Source of the DNA: Bacillus siamensis KCTC 13613
GTDB lineage: Bacteria > Bacillota > Bacilli > Bacillales > Bacillaceae
DNA: 64,000 nt
Reading direction: 5' to 3'
Assembly: GCF_000262045.1 (NCBI RefSeq)
Contig: NZ_AJVF01000039.1
Location: 248,001 to 312,000, forward strand
The notes under the pieces were generated by a model that saw only the letters and a program-made list of their open reading frames with translations, did no database searches and was not told the DNA's origin. Positions 18,436 through 28,817 of this stretch are shown piece after piece. Position 1 is the stretch's first letter; every line of letters begins with the position of its first letter. The position numbers were made by a program, and so were the translations under genes.

Positions 18436-18520
18436 ATCAATGGCCTCCATCAGTGTTTTATACCTCATTATAGTTAGAATTTCTCCCGATCACAATACGA
18501 AAGGCTTAGAGGAATGATTT

Positions 18521-18724
18521 GACAGTGAGGGATGCGCGCTTGTCCCGCCGGCTTTTGTCTGTTTGTGCACGTGCTATGCGATGGTGTTGGTGCCTGTTTA
18601 TCAATCAAAACTTTGGAATGTCATGGAGGCGGGCAGACTTAATGCCAAGGCGCTTTGCGCTGTTTGGGGAGATCTTCTGATCATTCTGGTTTTGCTGGCG
18701 GGCATGACCATGATTTGTTTCTGA
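18521..18724 (+). pseudogene. Membrane protein remnant, possibly ywdD
   Basis: Open stretch of 67 codons without a start codon, preceded by an in-frame stop. It reads as a hydrophobic membrane segment, then YQSKLWNVMEAGRLNAKAL, then a second membrane helix ending at TGA. This looks like the 3' part of a two-helix or larger membrane protein. It lies between pdxK and ywdF, where B. subtilis carries ywdD/ywdE. It has no ribosome site and is probably non-functional. The identity as ywdD is inferred from position only. Confidence 0.5.
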
Positions 18725-18808
18725 ATGGGCTGAAATCAAAAATCCCCCCTGATCTCTCCGCCGCTTTATGTTTTAATAGAACATGAGAAAAAGCAGAAGG
18801 AGCGGATC

Positions 18809-19615
18809 ATGAATATATCAATTGTCATAGTCACGTATAATCGGATTCCGGCTTTATGTGAGCTGCTGGAGTCGATTTCCAATCAGACCGTAAAGCCTTA
18901 TGAAGTAATCATCGTAAATGATGCCGGGGAATCAGTCGAGGAGGCGAAGAAGCTGTACAGCGATCTGCCGATTCAGATTATTGATTTAGAACAGAATGCC
19001 GGACATGTGGAAGCGCGGAACGCCGGTGTGAAAAAAGCGTCAGGTGATTGTATCATGCTGTGCGATGATGATGATTTCATTACGCCGTGCCATTTGGAAA
19101 GAATGGCGGCTGAGCTCGCTGATGCTGACTTGGTTCATTCTGATGCGGAAATTGTGTCATTTGAAGAACGGGACAACACGAGATTTCCGGTTTCACGAAA
19201 GCCATTCGCCTATACGGCCGATTATGAGGATATGCGGGTGTTTTCCACGTATGTCCCGTCAGGCAGCATGTACAAGCGTTCTCTGCATGACACGTTAGGA
19301 TATTTTGATCCGGATGTCCATAATTACTGGGACTGGGATTTTTATTTACGCGCTGCGAAACAGCACCGTGTGAAGCGTGTTCCTTGCGCGAGCGTCATAT
19401 ATGCGTTTTTTGAGGGAGGCGGCAATCAGTCTGCGGACCTCGGCGCAAAACGGAAGCAGTACTTAGACCGGCTAAGCGAAAAGCATGGGCTTGGGGAGCT
19501 CCCGACGAAAAATTTCGCGGTTCTTCTTGAAGAGCCGGACATGAAGAGGCGGGAGGCCCCGACGGACATTGTGTGGGACGGAAAGCCCGTCTATTCAAGA
19601 CTGCACACTTCATAA
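18809..19615 (+). CDS. ywdF: Family 2 glycosyltransferase YwdF
   Basis: 268-residue GT-A glycosyltransferase. MNISIVIVTYNRIPALCELLESISNQT is the nucleotide-binding start, VEARNAGVKKASGDCIMLCDDDDF holds the DxD-type metal site, and YWDWDFYLRAAK contains the acceptor-site acidic motif. It matches YwdF of B. subtilis by position next to ung and by family. The donor and acceptor are unknown; a role in cell or spore surface glycan is possible. AAGGAGCGG lies before the ATG. ung follows after 15 bases. Confidence 0.85.
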   Translation: MNISIVIVTYNRIPALCELLESISNQTVKPYEVIIVNDAGESVEEAKKLYSDLPIQIIDLEQNAGHVEARNAGVKKASGDCIMLCDDDDFITPCHLERMAAELADADLVHSDAEIVSFEERDNTRFPVSRKPFAYTADYEDMRVFSTYVPSGSMYKRSLHDTLGYFDPDVHNYWDWDFYLRAAKQHRVKRVPCASVIYAFFEGGGNQSADLGAKRKQYLDRLSEKHGLGELPTKNFAVLLEEPDMKRREAPTDIVWDGKPVYSRLHTS

Positions 19616-19630
19616 GGGGGGACGGACAGT

Positions 19631-20314
19631 TTGAAACAGCTTTTAAAGGACAGCTGGTGGAATCAGCTGAAAGATGAATTCGACAAACCGTATTATCAAG
19701 AGCTGAGAGAGATGCTGAAACAAGAATACCGCAGCCAAACGGTGTATCCTGACAGCCATGATATTTTTAATGCCTTGCATTATACGTCCTATGAGGATGT
19801 AAAAGCGGTCATTCTCGGGCAGGATCCGTATCACGGGCCCGGACAGGCGCACGGGCTTAGTTTTTCCGTTCAGCCCGGCGTCAGACAGCCGCCGTCTTTG
19901 AAAAATATTTTCATAGAGCTTCAGGATGATATCGGCTGCCCCGTACCGAATCACGGATCACTTGTCAGCTGGGCGGAGCAGGGAGTGCTTTTGTTAAACA
20001 CAGTGCTTACGGTTCGCCGCGGTCAGGCCAATTCCCACAAAGGCAAGGGGTGGGAGCGGCTCACTGACCGCATCATTGATGTGGTGAATGAAAGAGAAAA
20101 GCCGATCGTCTTTATCTTGTGGGGACGTCACGCACAGATGAAAAAAGAGCGTATTGACACATCGAAACACATTATTATCGAATCGACTCATCCGAGCCCG
20201 TTTTCGGCAAGGAACGGTTTTTTCGGGAGCAGACCGTTTTCCCGGACAAACGCCGCCCTTGAAAAAATGGGGGAACAGCCGATCGACTGGTGCATTCCCG
20301 ACTTGCCGCAATAA
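19631..20314 (+). CDS. ung: Uracil-DNA glycosylase
   Basis: 227-residue family 1 uracil-DNA glycosylase that removes uracil from DNA in base excision repair. [21 protein letters not shown] contains the water-activating Asp65 and the uracil-pocket motif, and [16 protein letters not shown] is the minor-groove intercalation loop with the catalytic His. Starts with TTG 19631 after GGGGGGACGGAC. It belongs to the ywdF-ung transcript and ends at a terminator. Confidence 0.97.
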   Translation: MKQLLKDSWWNQLKDEFDKPYYQELREMLKQEYRSQTVYPDSHDIFNALHYTSYEDVKAVILGQDPYHGPGQAHGLSFSVQPGVRQPPSLKNIFIELQDDIGCPVPNHGSLVSWAEQGVLLLNTVLTVRRGQANSHKGKGWERLTDRIIDVVNEREKPIVFILWGRHAQMKKERIDTSKHIIIESTHPSPFSARNGFFGSRPFSRTNAALEKMGEQPIDWCIPDLPQ

Positions 20315-20325
20315 ATGGTGTTTTG

Positions 20326-20357
20326 AGGCGCTTCCGCCCGGCGGAAGCGTCTTTTTT
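20326..20357 (+). terminator. Rho-independent terminator after ung
   Basis: GGCGCTTCCGCC / GGCGGAAGCGTC hairpin followed by six T residues. Confidence 0.88.
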
Positions 20358-20468
20358 GACGTTCCGGGCGGTATGTTGTCAGAAAAAATAACAAACTCAA
20401 TTCTGCGATTGGTTCAGAAATTTGATAAAATGCAGGAAGAAGACAAATTACTGTTGGAGGATTTACTC

Positions 20469-20795
20469 ATGAACATACATATCTCTGCTTTGATTCAGAA
20501 GATGGAAGAAGAACTGAGGCAGGCGAAAACGGCATCCCGCGCCGAGGATGTCAAAATGCACGCGGCCGCCATCCGCTCTTTGTGTGACGTCGTGCTCGGC
20601 ACCCAGACGGATACCGCTCAGGCGCCTGTGCAGAATCCGATTCCGAAAGCGGTGCCGAAGCCTTCCGCGTCACCTTCGACAGACCCGCTTCTGCTTGAAA
20701 AAATGATGGGCAGCGCCGGGCTGAGCCAATATCAGAAAAAAGCGAAAGACGAACGTGAGGAAGACGGAAACGGGGATTCCATTTTCGATTTTTAA
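20469..20795 (+). CDS. ywdI: Small protein YwdI
   Basis: 108-residue protein of unknown function, YwdI/DUF5327-like. An N-terminal helical pair (HISALIQKMEEELRQAKTASRAEDVKMHAAAIRSLCDVVL) is followed by a Pro/Ser-rich linker and an acidic tail ending DSIFDF. The ATG at 20469 has TTGGAGGA upstream. A much longer frame that runs back into ung is a shadow. ywdJ follows after 18 bases and is probably cotranscribed. Confidence 0.75.
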   Translation: MNIHISALIQKMEEELRQAKTASRAEDVKMHAAAIRSLCDVVLGTQTDTAQAPVQNPIPKAVPKPSASPSTDPLLLEKMMGSAGLSQYQKKAKDEREEDGNGDSIFDF

Positions 20796-20813
20796 CAGGA
20801 GAGGTTGATTGAT

Positions 20814-22133
20814 TTGAAACTGATACTCGGGGGGTTGCAATGGACGGCATTCATGATTGCGGCTGCAATTGTGGTTCCTGTCGCCATCGCACAATCATTT
20901 CACTTGAACCATGCTGATTCTGCCGTATTGATTCAGAGCACATTTTTTGTGCTTGGCGTCGCTGCGGTTATCCAATGTCTTCAGGGCCATCGTCTGCCGA
21001 TTAATGAAAGTCCGGCAGGCTTATGGTGGGGCGTATACACGATTTACGGCGGATTGACGGGCACGGTGTTTGCGACATTCGGCGAGACGCTGCGAGCGCT
21101 GCAGGGGGCGCTGTTATTAAGCGCTGTCTTTTTCTTTTTGTTCAGCCTTTTTAAAGTGATTGAACGGCTGGCCGTATTGTTTACACCGGTAGTGACGGGC
21201 GTGTATCTGCTGCTTTTGGTCATGCAGCTGAGTCAGCCGATTGTGAAAGGCCTTTTGGGCATCGGCTATTTAAAAAACAGCGTCGACGGTCTTGTCTTCG
21301 GGCTCGCCATGGTTGTGACGGCTGCGATGTTCATCATGTCCCGATCAAATGTTACTTTTTTAAGGCAGTATGCGATTCTTCTTTCGCTTGCCGGCGGCTG
21401 GCTCTTGTTTGCCGTCTTCGGCGCTGCCAGACCGATTCAAATACCGGACCGCATGATTCAGCTTCCGACTCTCTTTCCGTTTGGAAAACCTGCGTTCGAC
21501 AGCGGGCTGATCATTACGTCACTCTTCATTACAGTGCTTTTGATTGTCAATATGCTCGCGAGCATCAGAGTTGTTGAAGCGGCTGTGAAAAAATTCGGCG
21601 GCACCGTGGGGAAGCGGCGTGAGCGTCCGGCCGGGTTTGCGGCCTCGATCAGCCACCTTTTAAGCGGACTTTCGGGAGGCATTGCGCCTGTGCCGATCTC
21701 AGGGGCGGCCGGTTTTATTGAGACGACGAAGCTTCCTTCGAAAAAGCCGTTTCTTTTGGGCAGTGTATTTGTCATCATCATCAGTATGATCCCATTATTT
21801 ATGAATGCGTTTGCGAGTCTGCCCTCACCGGTCGGCTTTGCGGTAAACTTCGTCGTTTTCTCAACAATGGCGGGTCTTGCCTTTACAGAGTTTGATTCTT
21901 ATGAGAAAGCGGAGCAAAAACGAATTCGTTCCATTATCGGTCTGGCACTTCTGACGGGAGTCGGGGTGATGTTTGTGCCGGAGAGCGCATTATCAGGGAT
22001 GCACCCGATCCTGATTTCGCTCTTAAGCAACGGCCTTGTGCTGGGGACGCTGCTGGCGATCGCGATTGACCGAACCCAGCTTATCAAAAAGAAAAAATCC
22101 GACAATCTCGTGTCATCGGAGGACGGACGTTGA
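20814..22133 (+). CDS. ywdJ: Uracil/xanthine permease-family transporter YwdJ
   Basis: About 439-residue polytopic membrane protein with 12-14 hydrophobic segments, of the nucleobase:cation symporter 2 type (UraA/PbuX-like). The family region LSGGIAPVPISGAAGFIETTK corresponds to the NCS2 segment near helix 10. It is more divergent than PyrP or PbuX, so the substrate is uncertain. TTG 20814 is preferred because AGGAGAGG ends ten bases before; TTG 20805 is the alternative. Follows ywdI closely. Confidence 0.8.
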   Translation: MKLILGGLQWTAFMIAAAIVVPVAIAQSFHLNHADSAVLIQSTFFVLGVAAVIQCLQGHRLPINESPAGLWWGVYTIYGGLTGTVFATFGETLRALQGALLLSAVFFFLFSLFKVIERLAVLFTPVVTGVYLLLLVMQLSQPIVKGLLGIGYLKNSVDGLVFGLAMVVTAAMFIMSRSNVTFLRQYAILLSLAGGWLLFAVFGAARPIQIPDRMIQLPTLFPFGKPAFDSGLIITSLFITVLLIVNMLASIRVVEAAVKKFGGTVGKRRERPAGFAASISHLLSGLSGGIAPVPISGAAGFIETTKLPSKKPFLLGSVFVIIISMIPLFMNAFASLPSPVGFAVNFVVFSTMAGLAFTEFDSYEKAEQKRIRSIIGLALLTGVGVMFVPESALSGMHPILISLLSNGLVLGTLLAIAIDRTQLIKKKKSDNLVSSEDGR

Positions 22134-22195
22134 ATTTTGCCGATGTTGGGTTATGATTGAAATGGAAACTTTAACGAAAAGGCGGGAGAAAATAG

Positions 22196-22567
22196 ATGAA
22201 AGTGTTTATTATTCTGGGCGCGATTAACGCCTTATTGGCAGTGGCGCTGGGCGCTTTCGGCGCACACGGGCTTGAAGGGAAAATCCCCGATAAATATCTG
22301 CAGGTATGGCACACAGGCGTGCAATATCATATGTATCACGCGCTCGGCCTTCTGGCTGTCGCCTTTTTGGCCGAGAAGCTCTCCGGCGCAGGCAGCGTTT
22401 CGGTTGCAGGCTGGCTGATGTTTGCGGGCATCGTTCTGTTTTCAGGAAGCCTGTACGTATTGAGCGTGACTCAGATTTCCATTCTCGGAGCGATTACACC
22501 GCTCGGCGGCGTGGCGTTTATTATTTCATGGATCATGATTATCGTCGCAGCCGTCAAATATTTATAA
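22196..22567 (+). CDS. ywdK: DUF423 membrane protein YwdK
   Basis: 123-residue DUF423/YgdD-type inner membrane protein with four hydrophobic segments. [25 protein letters not shown] is the family hallmark, followed by [20 protein letters not shown]. The function is unknown. GGCGGGAG precedes the ATG. It converges on gerQ with a shared terminator. Confidence 0.85.
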   Translation: MKVFIILGAINALLAVALGAFGAHGLEGKIPDKYLQVWHTGVQYHMYHALGLLAVAFLAEKLSGAGSVSVAGWLMFAGIVLFSGSLYVLSVTQISILGAITPLGGVAFIISWIMIIVAAVKYL

Positions 22568-22573
22568 AGAAAA

Positions 22574-22610
22574 AAAGCCAATCCTCTGCCAAGTGAGCGA
22601 TTGGCTTTTT
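22574..22610. terminator. Bidirectional terminator between ywdK and gerQ
   Basis: AAAGCCAATC / GATTGGCTTT stem flanked by A-rich and T-rich runs, suitable for both convergent transcripts. Confidence 0.88.
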
Positions 22611-22613
22611 GCT

Positions 22614-23162
22614 TTATCTCGGAGAATAGGAAGACATGGAGAACGGGTAAGTATAGGCAATTTCTTCATCAAACGTGATGTAATCAAGGTAAATGGTCAA
22701 AAGCAGATAGCGGGTGCCCGTTTTCGGGTCGCTGATAATGATATGGTCACGCCCCGCCGCCTCAATCACACCGCGGAAAATCTTTGAATTCCATTCTTTG
22801 CTGTTTTCAAATGTCATATAAATCGTCGCTGTTTTGCCCCGGTTCAACCGCAGAATATTTTCAATGTATGATTCTTCAATCGGCAGCATGCCGGGAACGC
22901 TTTGTGATGATGATGGACCCGACGGGATCTGAAACCCGCCGCCCTGCTGCTGCGGCTGGCCGGAGAACCCTCCGCCGAAGCCCTGCTGGCTTTGCTGCAT
23001 CGGCATTGGCATTGGCATTTGCTGCTGCATCGGCATCATCTGTGATCCTTGGCCCTGAGGCTGCGGATAAGGATTAGGCCCGAGCTGCGGCTGGTATCCC
23101 TGCATATCCATTCCCATCCCCATCCCCTGCATTTGCTGATATTGATTCTTTTTCGGTTTCAT
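22614..23162 (-). CDS. gerQ: Spore coat protein GerQ
   Basis: 182-residue spore coat protein required, in B. subtilis, for CwlJ localisation and germination, and crosslinked by transglutaminase Tgl. The N-terminal half is a low-complexity Gln/Met/Gly/Pro region with repeated MQ, MPMP and QQ runs. The C-terminal half (about 85-182) is the conserved GerQ domain: EESYIENILRLNRGKTATIYMTFENS, IIEAAGRDHIIISDPKTGTRYLL-like and ending FDEEIAYTYPF. AAAGGAGGAA lies before the ATG. Lysines and glutamines near the N-terminus fit its role as Tgl substrate. Confidence 0.95.
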   Translation of the reverse strand: MKPKKNQYQQMQGMGMGMDMQGYQPQLGPNPYPQPQGQGSQMMPMQQQMPMPMPMQQSQQGFGGGFSGQPQQQGGGFQIPSGPSSSQSVPGMLPIEESYIENILRLNRGKTATIYMTFENSKEWNSKIFRGVIEAAGRDHIIISDPKTGTRYLLLTIYLDYITFDEEIAYTYPFSMSSYSPR

Positions 23163-23308
23163 ATTGTTCCTCCTTTGATGAAAACCTCTTGGTGCTGGAA
23201 CCTCCTGACAAGTATCAGACAGCCTTAAATCGGCTGCCGTTTTTATCTATTCCACCATATGAGCCCATAGAAAGATTTATGCAAAAAAAGAAACACGCTT
23301 CCTTTAGT

Positions 23309-23332
23309 CCGGCCATCAAAGCCGGCTTTTTT
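23309..23332 (+). terminator. Hairpin with T run upstream of spsA
   Basis: CCGGC / GCCGG stem with CATCAAA loop followed by TTTTTT. It lies upstream of both gerQ and spsA and has no obvious gene to terminate on this strand; possibly left by a lost gene. Confidence 0.5.
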
Positions 23333-23397
23333 GTGTGAAGAAAAGCTGACTTTTCACACAATAGTCTGTAATCCTAGCGCATCTTTGACATAAGAAA

Positions 23398-23406
23398 CAT
23401 ATGATA
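23398..23406 (+). promoter_or_regulatory. Candidate sigma-K -10 element for the sps operon
   Basis: CATATGATA fits the sigma-K -10 consensus CATA-N3-TA, 35 bases before the spsA start. A clear -35 AC element is not obvious. The B. subtilis sps operon is known to be transcribed by sigma-K in the mother cell. Confidence 0.5.
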
Positions 23407-23413
23407 GCGGTAG

Positions 23414-24211
<798 letters not shown>

Positions 24212-24215
24212 GGGC

Positions 24216-25640
24216 TTGTCGGCATACTTAGCGAACTATTGGGTGCTGTACCGGCAGTATATTGACCTTTTTCAGTCACTTCGCTACAAAGACATTCCGC
24301 TCGCGTTGATCAGTAATTTTTATCAATATATCAGCCCGGCGCTTCGTGAGAGCATGGAACAGAACCCAGAGCTTTTCGGTTCCGCCGACCGGCATATTCC
24401 TGAAGCCGATATTCAGTCTTATTTTGATCAAAAGAAGCAATCCATTAAGAAAACAGGTGAGAAACCGGTAAATGGAAAACTCATTCTGCATTTCGACCAT
24501 CTTCGGTTCACCGAGGAAAATTACCGGCAGTTTGATCCGGCAAAAACAGCGGTACTGGCCAGATGGAGTCTGCCTGACCATCACGGGCTTCCCGTTATCT
24601 GCAAATTGGAATTGGCAGGAATGGGCCAAAAAGGGAACCCCGTCCCCTATATTGAAAAAGCCCATGCCATTCTGAAAGAGCTGCACAGCCATCCCGCTTT
24701 CGGAAACAGAGAATTTCAGGAGCGATTATATAAAGATATTCCTTTATTTATTGAAGCGATTGATGCGCTTGATATTTTGTTTACGGCTGAGCCCATTTCC
24801 GCCGTTGTGGTCGGCACAACAGAGGATATTTACAGCCGTGTGCTGGCGCTGATGTGTGCGAAAAAAAACGCCGTCAGCATCTGTCTTCAGCACGGAGCGC
24901 TCATGGGAGATGAAGCGTTTCTGCCCGTGTTTACGGACTATCAGGCTGTATTCGGGGCTTATGAAGCGGAGTGGTATAAAGCGAAGGGCTGCAGGGATGA
25001 ACAAATCATCATCACGGGGCATCCCCGCTTCGATGAGATCTTCTCAAGAGAACCGATAGATAAAGACACGTTTTACCGCAAGCTTTCCTTTCTCCCGTCG
25101 CAGCGGACGGTGCTGATCGCCACGCAGCCGTTCTCTGATGACTTTTACACGAGGGTGCTTGATGAACTTGTCAAGCATAAGAACATGCAGCTCATTATTA
25201 AACCGCATCCGTGGGAAATCGGCAAAAACAAGCTGGATGCTTACAATCAGGTGCTGCGGAAATACAAAGCCGGCAAAATCATCAAGAAAGAAATGGGGCT
25301 TTACGATATTCTCCCGTATGTTGACGCCGCGGTGACACAGACATCAACGGTCGGTCTTGAAGCAATGCTGTTTCAAAAACCCGTGCTGATCGGAAAATCA
25401 GCGGGAACCCGCCAATACCCTTATTATCATTCACTCGGGGAATTTGCCTTTGAGGACCCGCAGGCACTGGCTCAGGAATTAATCCGGGTATGCGAAAGCC
25501 CCGCAGCATATCAAAAGGCGGAACAGGCGCGCCGGGCTTTTATCGCGGCGAACTACCCGGTTCAGGATTCGCTTGCGGCTTTATGTCAGGTGCTTCAGGA
25601 AAAAACCGGAGTTGGCTTCAAAAAGGCTGACTCGTCATAA
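24216..25640 (+). CDS. spsB: Spore polysaccharide protein SpsB (CDP-glycerol transferase-like)
   Basis: 474 residues, resembling CDP-glycerol:polyglycerol-phosphate transferases in its second half: [35 protein letters not shown] and [24 protein letters not shown]. The N-terminal half is particular to SpsB. TTG 24216 is preferred because AAAGGGG lies eight bases upstream; TTG 24198 is an alternative inside spsA. It is expected to polymerise or transfer a glycerol-phosphate-type unit, but the exact reaction is inference from the fold. Confidence 0.88.
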   Translation: MSAYLANYWVLYRQYIDLFQSLRYKDIPLALISNFYQYISPALRESMEQNPELFGSADRHIPEADIQSYFDQKKQSIKKTGEKPVNGKLILHFDHLRFTEENYRQFDPAKTAVLARWSLPDHHGLPVICKLELAGMGQKGNPVPYIEKAHAILKELHSHPAFGNREFQERLYKDIPLFIEAIDALDILFTAEPISAVVVGTTEDIYSRVLALMCAKKNAVSICLQHGALMGDEAFLPVFTDYQAVFGAYEAEWYKAKGCRDEQIIITGHPRFDEIFSREPIDKDTFYRKLSFLPSQRTVLIATQPFSDDFYTRVLDELVKHKNMQLIIKPHPWEIGKNKLDAYNQVLRKYKAGKIIKKEMGLYDILPYVDAAVTQTSTVGLEAMLFQKPVLIGKSAGTRQYPYYHSLGEFAFEDPQALAQELIRVCESPAAYQKAEQARRAFIAANYPVQDSLAALCQVLQEKTGVGFKKADSS

Positions 25641-25662
25641 AAACGATAGGAGCGCAAAGAAA

Positions 25663-26832
25663 ATGGTGCAAAAAAGATCAGCTTTTCTTCCCTATTCATT
25701 GCCCATGATCGGGAAGGACGAAATTCAGGAGGTTATTGATACGCTAGAAACGGGCTGGCTTTCAAAGGGACCGAAAGTGGAGGCGTTTGAAAAAGCTTTT
25801 GCCGCCTGGACGGGAGCAAAGCACGCGATCGCGCTGAACTCATGTACCGCCGCTTTGTTTTTGGCCTTGAAAGCGAAAGGAATCGGTCCCGGCGACGAGG
25901 TCATCACGTCTGCCGTGACGTTCAGTTCAACAGCCAATACCATCGTGCATACAGGCGCCGTTCCGGTGTTTGTTGATATTGACCCGCTTACGCTGAATGC
26001 GGACCCTGAGAACATTGAGGCGGCCGTCACTCCGCGGACAAAGGCGATTGTGCCCGTTCATTTCGCCGGCCAGTCGTGTGATATGGATCGGATTCTGGCC
26101 ATCGCTAAAAAGCATCAGCTGTTTGTCTTAGAGGATGCCGCACATGCCGTGTACACCACGTATAAACAGAAAATGGTCGGATCAATCGGGGACGCGACGG
26201 CATTCAGTTTCTACGCGACAAAGAACCTGGCAACCGGTGAAGGCGGCATGCTGACGACCGATGATGACGGGCTTGCCGATCAGATCAGGGTGCTCAGCCT
26301 TCACGGGATGAGCAAAGGCGCGTGGAACCGCTATTCTTCAAACGGAAGCTGGTATTACGAGGTCGAAGCGCCCGGCTATAAAATGAATATGTTTGACCTT
26401 CAGGCAGCGCTTGGGCTTCACCAGCTGAAACGGATTGACAGCATGCAGCAAAGAAGGGCTGAAATTGCAAGCCGCTACCAGGACGCTTTCAGAGACATGA
26501 AAGGGCTGACCGTCCCATATGTCAGTGATGACGGGCGGCATGCATGGCATTTGTATGTTCTTCAAATAGAGGAGCAGGAAACCGGGATCAGCCGGAACGA
26601 TCTGATTTCCGCTTTAAAAGATCAATATAACATCGGCACAAGCGTTCATTTTATTCCGGTTCCGTTTCATCCGTATTATCAAAAAACGTACGGATATAAG
26701 GAAACTGATTTTCCGGCCGCGGCCGCGTATTATCACCGCACCGTATCACTCCCTCTTTATCCGTCAATGACAGATGACGATGTTGAATACGTCATTGCGG
26801 CCGTTACGGATATCATCAAAGGGGCTGATTAG
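25663..26832 (+). CDS. spsC: Sugar aminotransferase SpsC
   Basis: 389-residue DegT/DnrJ/EryC1 PLP-dependent aminotransferase that aminates a nucleotide keto-sugar. LNSCTAALFLALKAKGIGPGDEVITSAVTF is the PLP phosphate region, VLEDAAHAVYTTYK holds the PLP-ring Asp, and SFYATKNLATGEGGML contains the Schiff-base Lys. The ATG at 25663 follows ATAGGAGCG. Together with spsE and spsF-G it points to a nonulosonic-acid-like sugar. spsD follows directly. Confidence 0.94.
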   Translation: MVQKRSAFLPYSLPMIGKDEIQEVIDTLETGWLSKGPKVEAFEKAFAAWTGAKHAIALNSCTAALFLALKAKGIGPGDEVITSAVTFSSTANTIVHTGAVPVFVDIDPLTLNADPENIEAAVTPRTKAIVPVHFAGQSCDMDRILAIAKKHQLFVLEDAAHAVYTTYKQKMVGSIGDATAFSFYATKNLATGEGGMLTTDDDGLADQIRVLSLHGMSKGAWNRYSSNGSWYYEVEAPGYKMNMFDLQAALGLHQLKRIDSMQQRRAEIASRYQDAFRDMKGLTVPYVSDDGRHAWHLYVLQIEEQETGISRNDLISALKDQYNIGTSVHFIPVPFHPYYQKTYGYKETDFPAAAAYYHRTVSLPLYPSMTDDDVEYVIAAVTDIIKGAD

Positions 26833-27696
26833 GTGTACAGACTGAAGAGAAATCTTGCACAGGATGTGATTCAAGCTTTTCTGCAACAGAAGGGCATTCA
26901 GCCGGAGGCCTATGAGTCGTCACTCTGTTTATTGGAAGAAAACAGCCTTCAAGGCGTGATTTTATATGAGAGCTCTTCGTGGGAAAGTCAATTGTTCCAA
27001 AAAAAAATCATCAATGTGAAGCTTGCAGCCGCAAACAGCACCGGTCAGCTCAAAAGGCTGTTTCAGGAATTTTACGCGTCAAGGCGGGCGGACGGCACTG
27101 ATTTTATATTTATTAAAATACCGGCTGAGGATGTCGGCGCGATGCAGGTCGTGCAGCAGCTTCCAAATGCTTGTTTTGTCGGGAGTCTGTTCAAACTCGT
27201 CAGCCCGGTGCGTGTATTTAACAGCACGCCGCCATTTGAGATTGCAGAAGCCGGTCCCGGCGACGCGGAAGCGATCAGCCGGCTGGCCCGAGATGCCTTT
27301 ACAAAAAGCAGGTATTATCAGGACCCCCATCTCAGCTATGAAAGTGCAAACCGCCTGTTTGAAGAGTGGGCGCGGAATAACGCGGAAGGCAGGGCTTCGT
27401 TACAATTCGCCGCCAAATATAAGGGAGAGACCGTGGGCTTTGTGCAGGGGCTTTCTAAAGGCGATGAATTCGTCCTTGATCTGATGGCGGTAAAGCCGGG
27501 ATTTGAAGGAAAAGGAGCGGGATACCATTTAGCGGCGCGCATTATTGAACAATCACTGCGCTTTCAGCATAAGACTGTATCAGCGGGCACGCAGCTCCAC
27601 AATGTAAGAGCCATCCGTTTGTATGAACGAATGGGCTTTAAAGCGGATGCATCTTATTATTACTATCATGTGTGGCCCGGGAAGGGGGCGGACTGA
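26833..27696 (+). CDS. spsD: Acetyltransferase SpsD
   Basis: 287 residues with a C-terminal GNAT domain: AISRLARDAFTKSRYYQDPHLS, the VLDLMAVKPGFEGKGAGYHLAARII acetyl-CoA loop and VRAIRLYERMGFKADASYYYYHVW. It resembles WecD/RffC-type dTDP-amino-sugar N-acetyltransferases and probably acetylates the amino group added by SpsC. GTG start one base after the spsC stop region, with AAAGGGGCTGATTAG upstream. Confidence 0.88.
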   Translation: MYRLKRNLAQDVIQAFLQQKGIQPEAYESSLCLLEENSLQGVILYESSSWESQLFQKKIINVKLAAANSTGQLKRLFQEFYASRRADGTDFIFIKIPAEDVGAMQVVQQLPNACFVGSLFKLVSPVRVFNSTPPFEIAEAGPGDAEAISRLARDAFTKSRYYQDPHLSYESANRLFEEWARNNAEGRASLQFAAKYKGETVGFVQGLSKGDEFVLDLMAVKPGFEGKGAGYHLAARIIEQSLRFQHKTVSAGTQLHNVRAIRLYERMGFKADASYYYYHVWPGKGAD

Positions 27697-28817
27697 TGGC
27701 ATCATGCAAAATCGGATCGAAGTCAATCGGCGGAGATTCGCCCGTTTTCATTATCGCCGAAGCCGGGATTAATCATGACGGAAAACTGAACCAGGCGTTT
27801 GAATTGATAGATGCGGCCAGTGAGGCCGGCGCGGATGCGGTCAAGTTCCAAATGTTTCAGGCTGACAAAATGTATCAGAAAGACCCCGGTCTATACAAAA
27901 CCGCTGCGGGAAAAGACGTCTCTATTTTTTCACTCGTGCAATCAATGGAAATGCCCGCTGAATGGATCGAACCGCTGCTTGAATATTGTAAGAAAAAAGG
28001 CGTGCTGTTTTTAAGCACGGTATGTGACGAAGGCTCTGCCGACTTACTCTATGCGACTTCCCCGCCCGCCTTTAAAATCGCCTCCTACGAGCTGAATCAT
28101 CTGCCGTTATTGAAATATGTGGCGGGGCTGAAGACCCCGATTATCTTTTCAACCGCGGGTGCTGATATTTCAGATATTCAGGAGGCTTATCAAACCATTA
28201 CCGGCGAGGGGAACAAAGAAATTGCAATCATGCACTGTGTGGCGAAATATCCCGCTCCGCCTGAACACAGCAATCTGAGCGTCATTCCCATGCTTGCCGC
28301 CGCTTTCCCTGATGCTGTGATCGGTTTTTCTGACCACAGCGCGCATCCGTATGATGTGCCGTGCGCGGCTGTCAGGCTCGGAGCGAAACTGATTGAAAAG
28401 CATTTTACGATCGACAAAAATCTGCCCGGCGCTGATCACTCCTTCGCCCTCAACCCGGATGAATTAAAAGAAATGGTTGCGGCGATCCGGTCAGTTGAAC
28501 AAGAGCTGCGGCAGGGGCATCACGCTCCGGTGCCGGAAATGCTGTCGGGAAGCTCCCATAAGACCACGACACCGATTGAAGGGGATATCAGAAAATTCGC
28601 TTACAGAGGCATTTTTTCAACAGCGCCGATTCAAAAAGGCGAATGTTTTACGGCGGATAATCTTGCCGTCCTTCGTCCCGGCCAAAAACCGCAGGGGCTT
28701 CACCCGAGGTATTTTGAGCTTTTAATTGACGGGGCGCGTGCGGTCAGGGATATCCCTGCCGACACGGGTATCACTTGGGATGACCTTTTGACGAAAGGCA
28801 GCTCTTATGATGACTGA
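27696..28817 (+). CDS. spsE: NeuB-family sugar-acid synthase SpsE
   Basis: 373-residue sialic-acid/legionaminic-acid-synthase-type enzyme, condensing phosphoenolpyruvate with an N-acetyl sugar. NeuB TIM-barrel motifs: FIIAEAGINHDGKLNQAFEL, ADAVKFQMFQADKMY, IGFSDHSAH and EKHFTIDKNLPGADHSFALNPDE. The C-terminal SAF domain (about 300-360: IFSTAPIQKGECFTADNLAVLRPG) is present. The ATG overlaps the spsD stop (TGATG), with GAAGGGGG upstream. Confidence 0.93.
   Translation: MASCKIGSKSIGGDSPVFIIAEAGINHDGKLNQAFELIDAASEAGADAVKFQMFQADKMYQKDPGLYKTAAGKDVSIFSLVQSMEMPAEWIEPLLEYCKKKGVLFLSTVCDEGSADLLYATSPPAFKIASYELNHLPLLKYVAGLKTPIIFSTAGADISDIQEAYQTITGEGNKEIAIMHCVAKYPAPPEHSNLSVIPMLAAAFPDAVIGFSDHSAHPYDVPCAAVRLGAKLIEKHFTIDKNLPGADHSFALNPDELKEMVAAIRSVEQELRQGHHAPVPEMLSGSSHKTTTPIEGDIRKFAYRGIFSTAPIQKGECFTADNLAVLRPGQKPQGLHPRYFELLIDGARAVRDIPADTGITWDDLLTKGSSYDD

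Noticed and set aside
22920-23130. Repeated CAT/TGC-rich stretch in gerQ as a DNA repeat element
   Set aside because: It codes for the Met/Gln/Pro low-complexity part of GerQ, normal for this coat protein.
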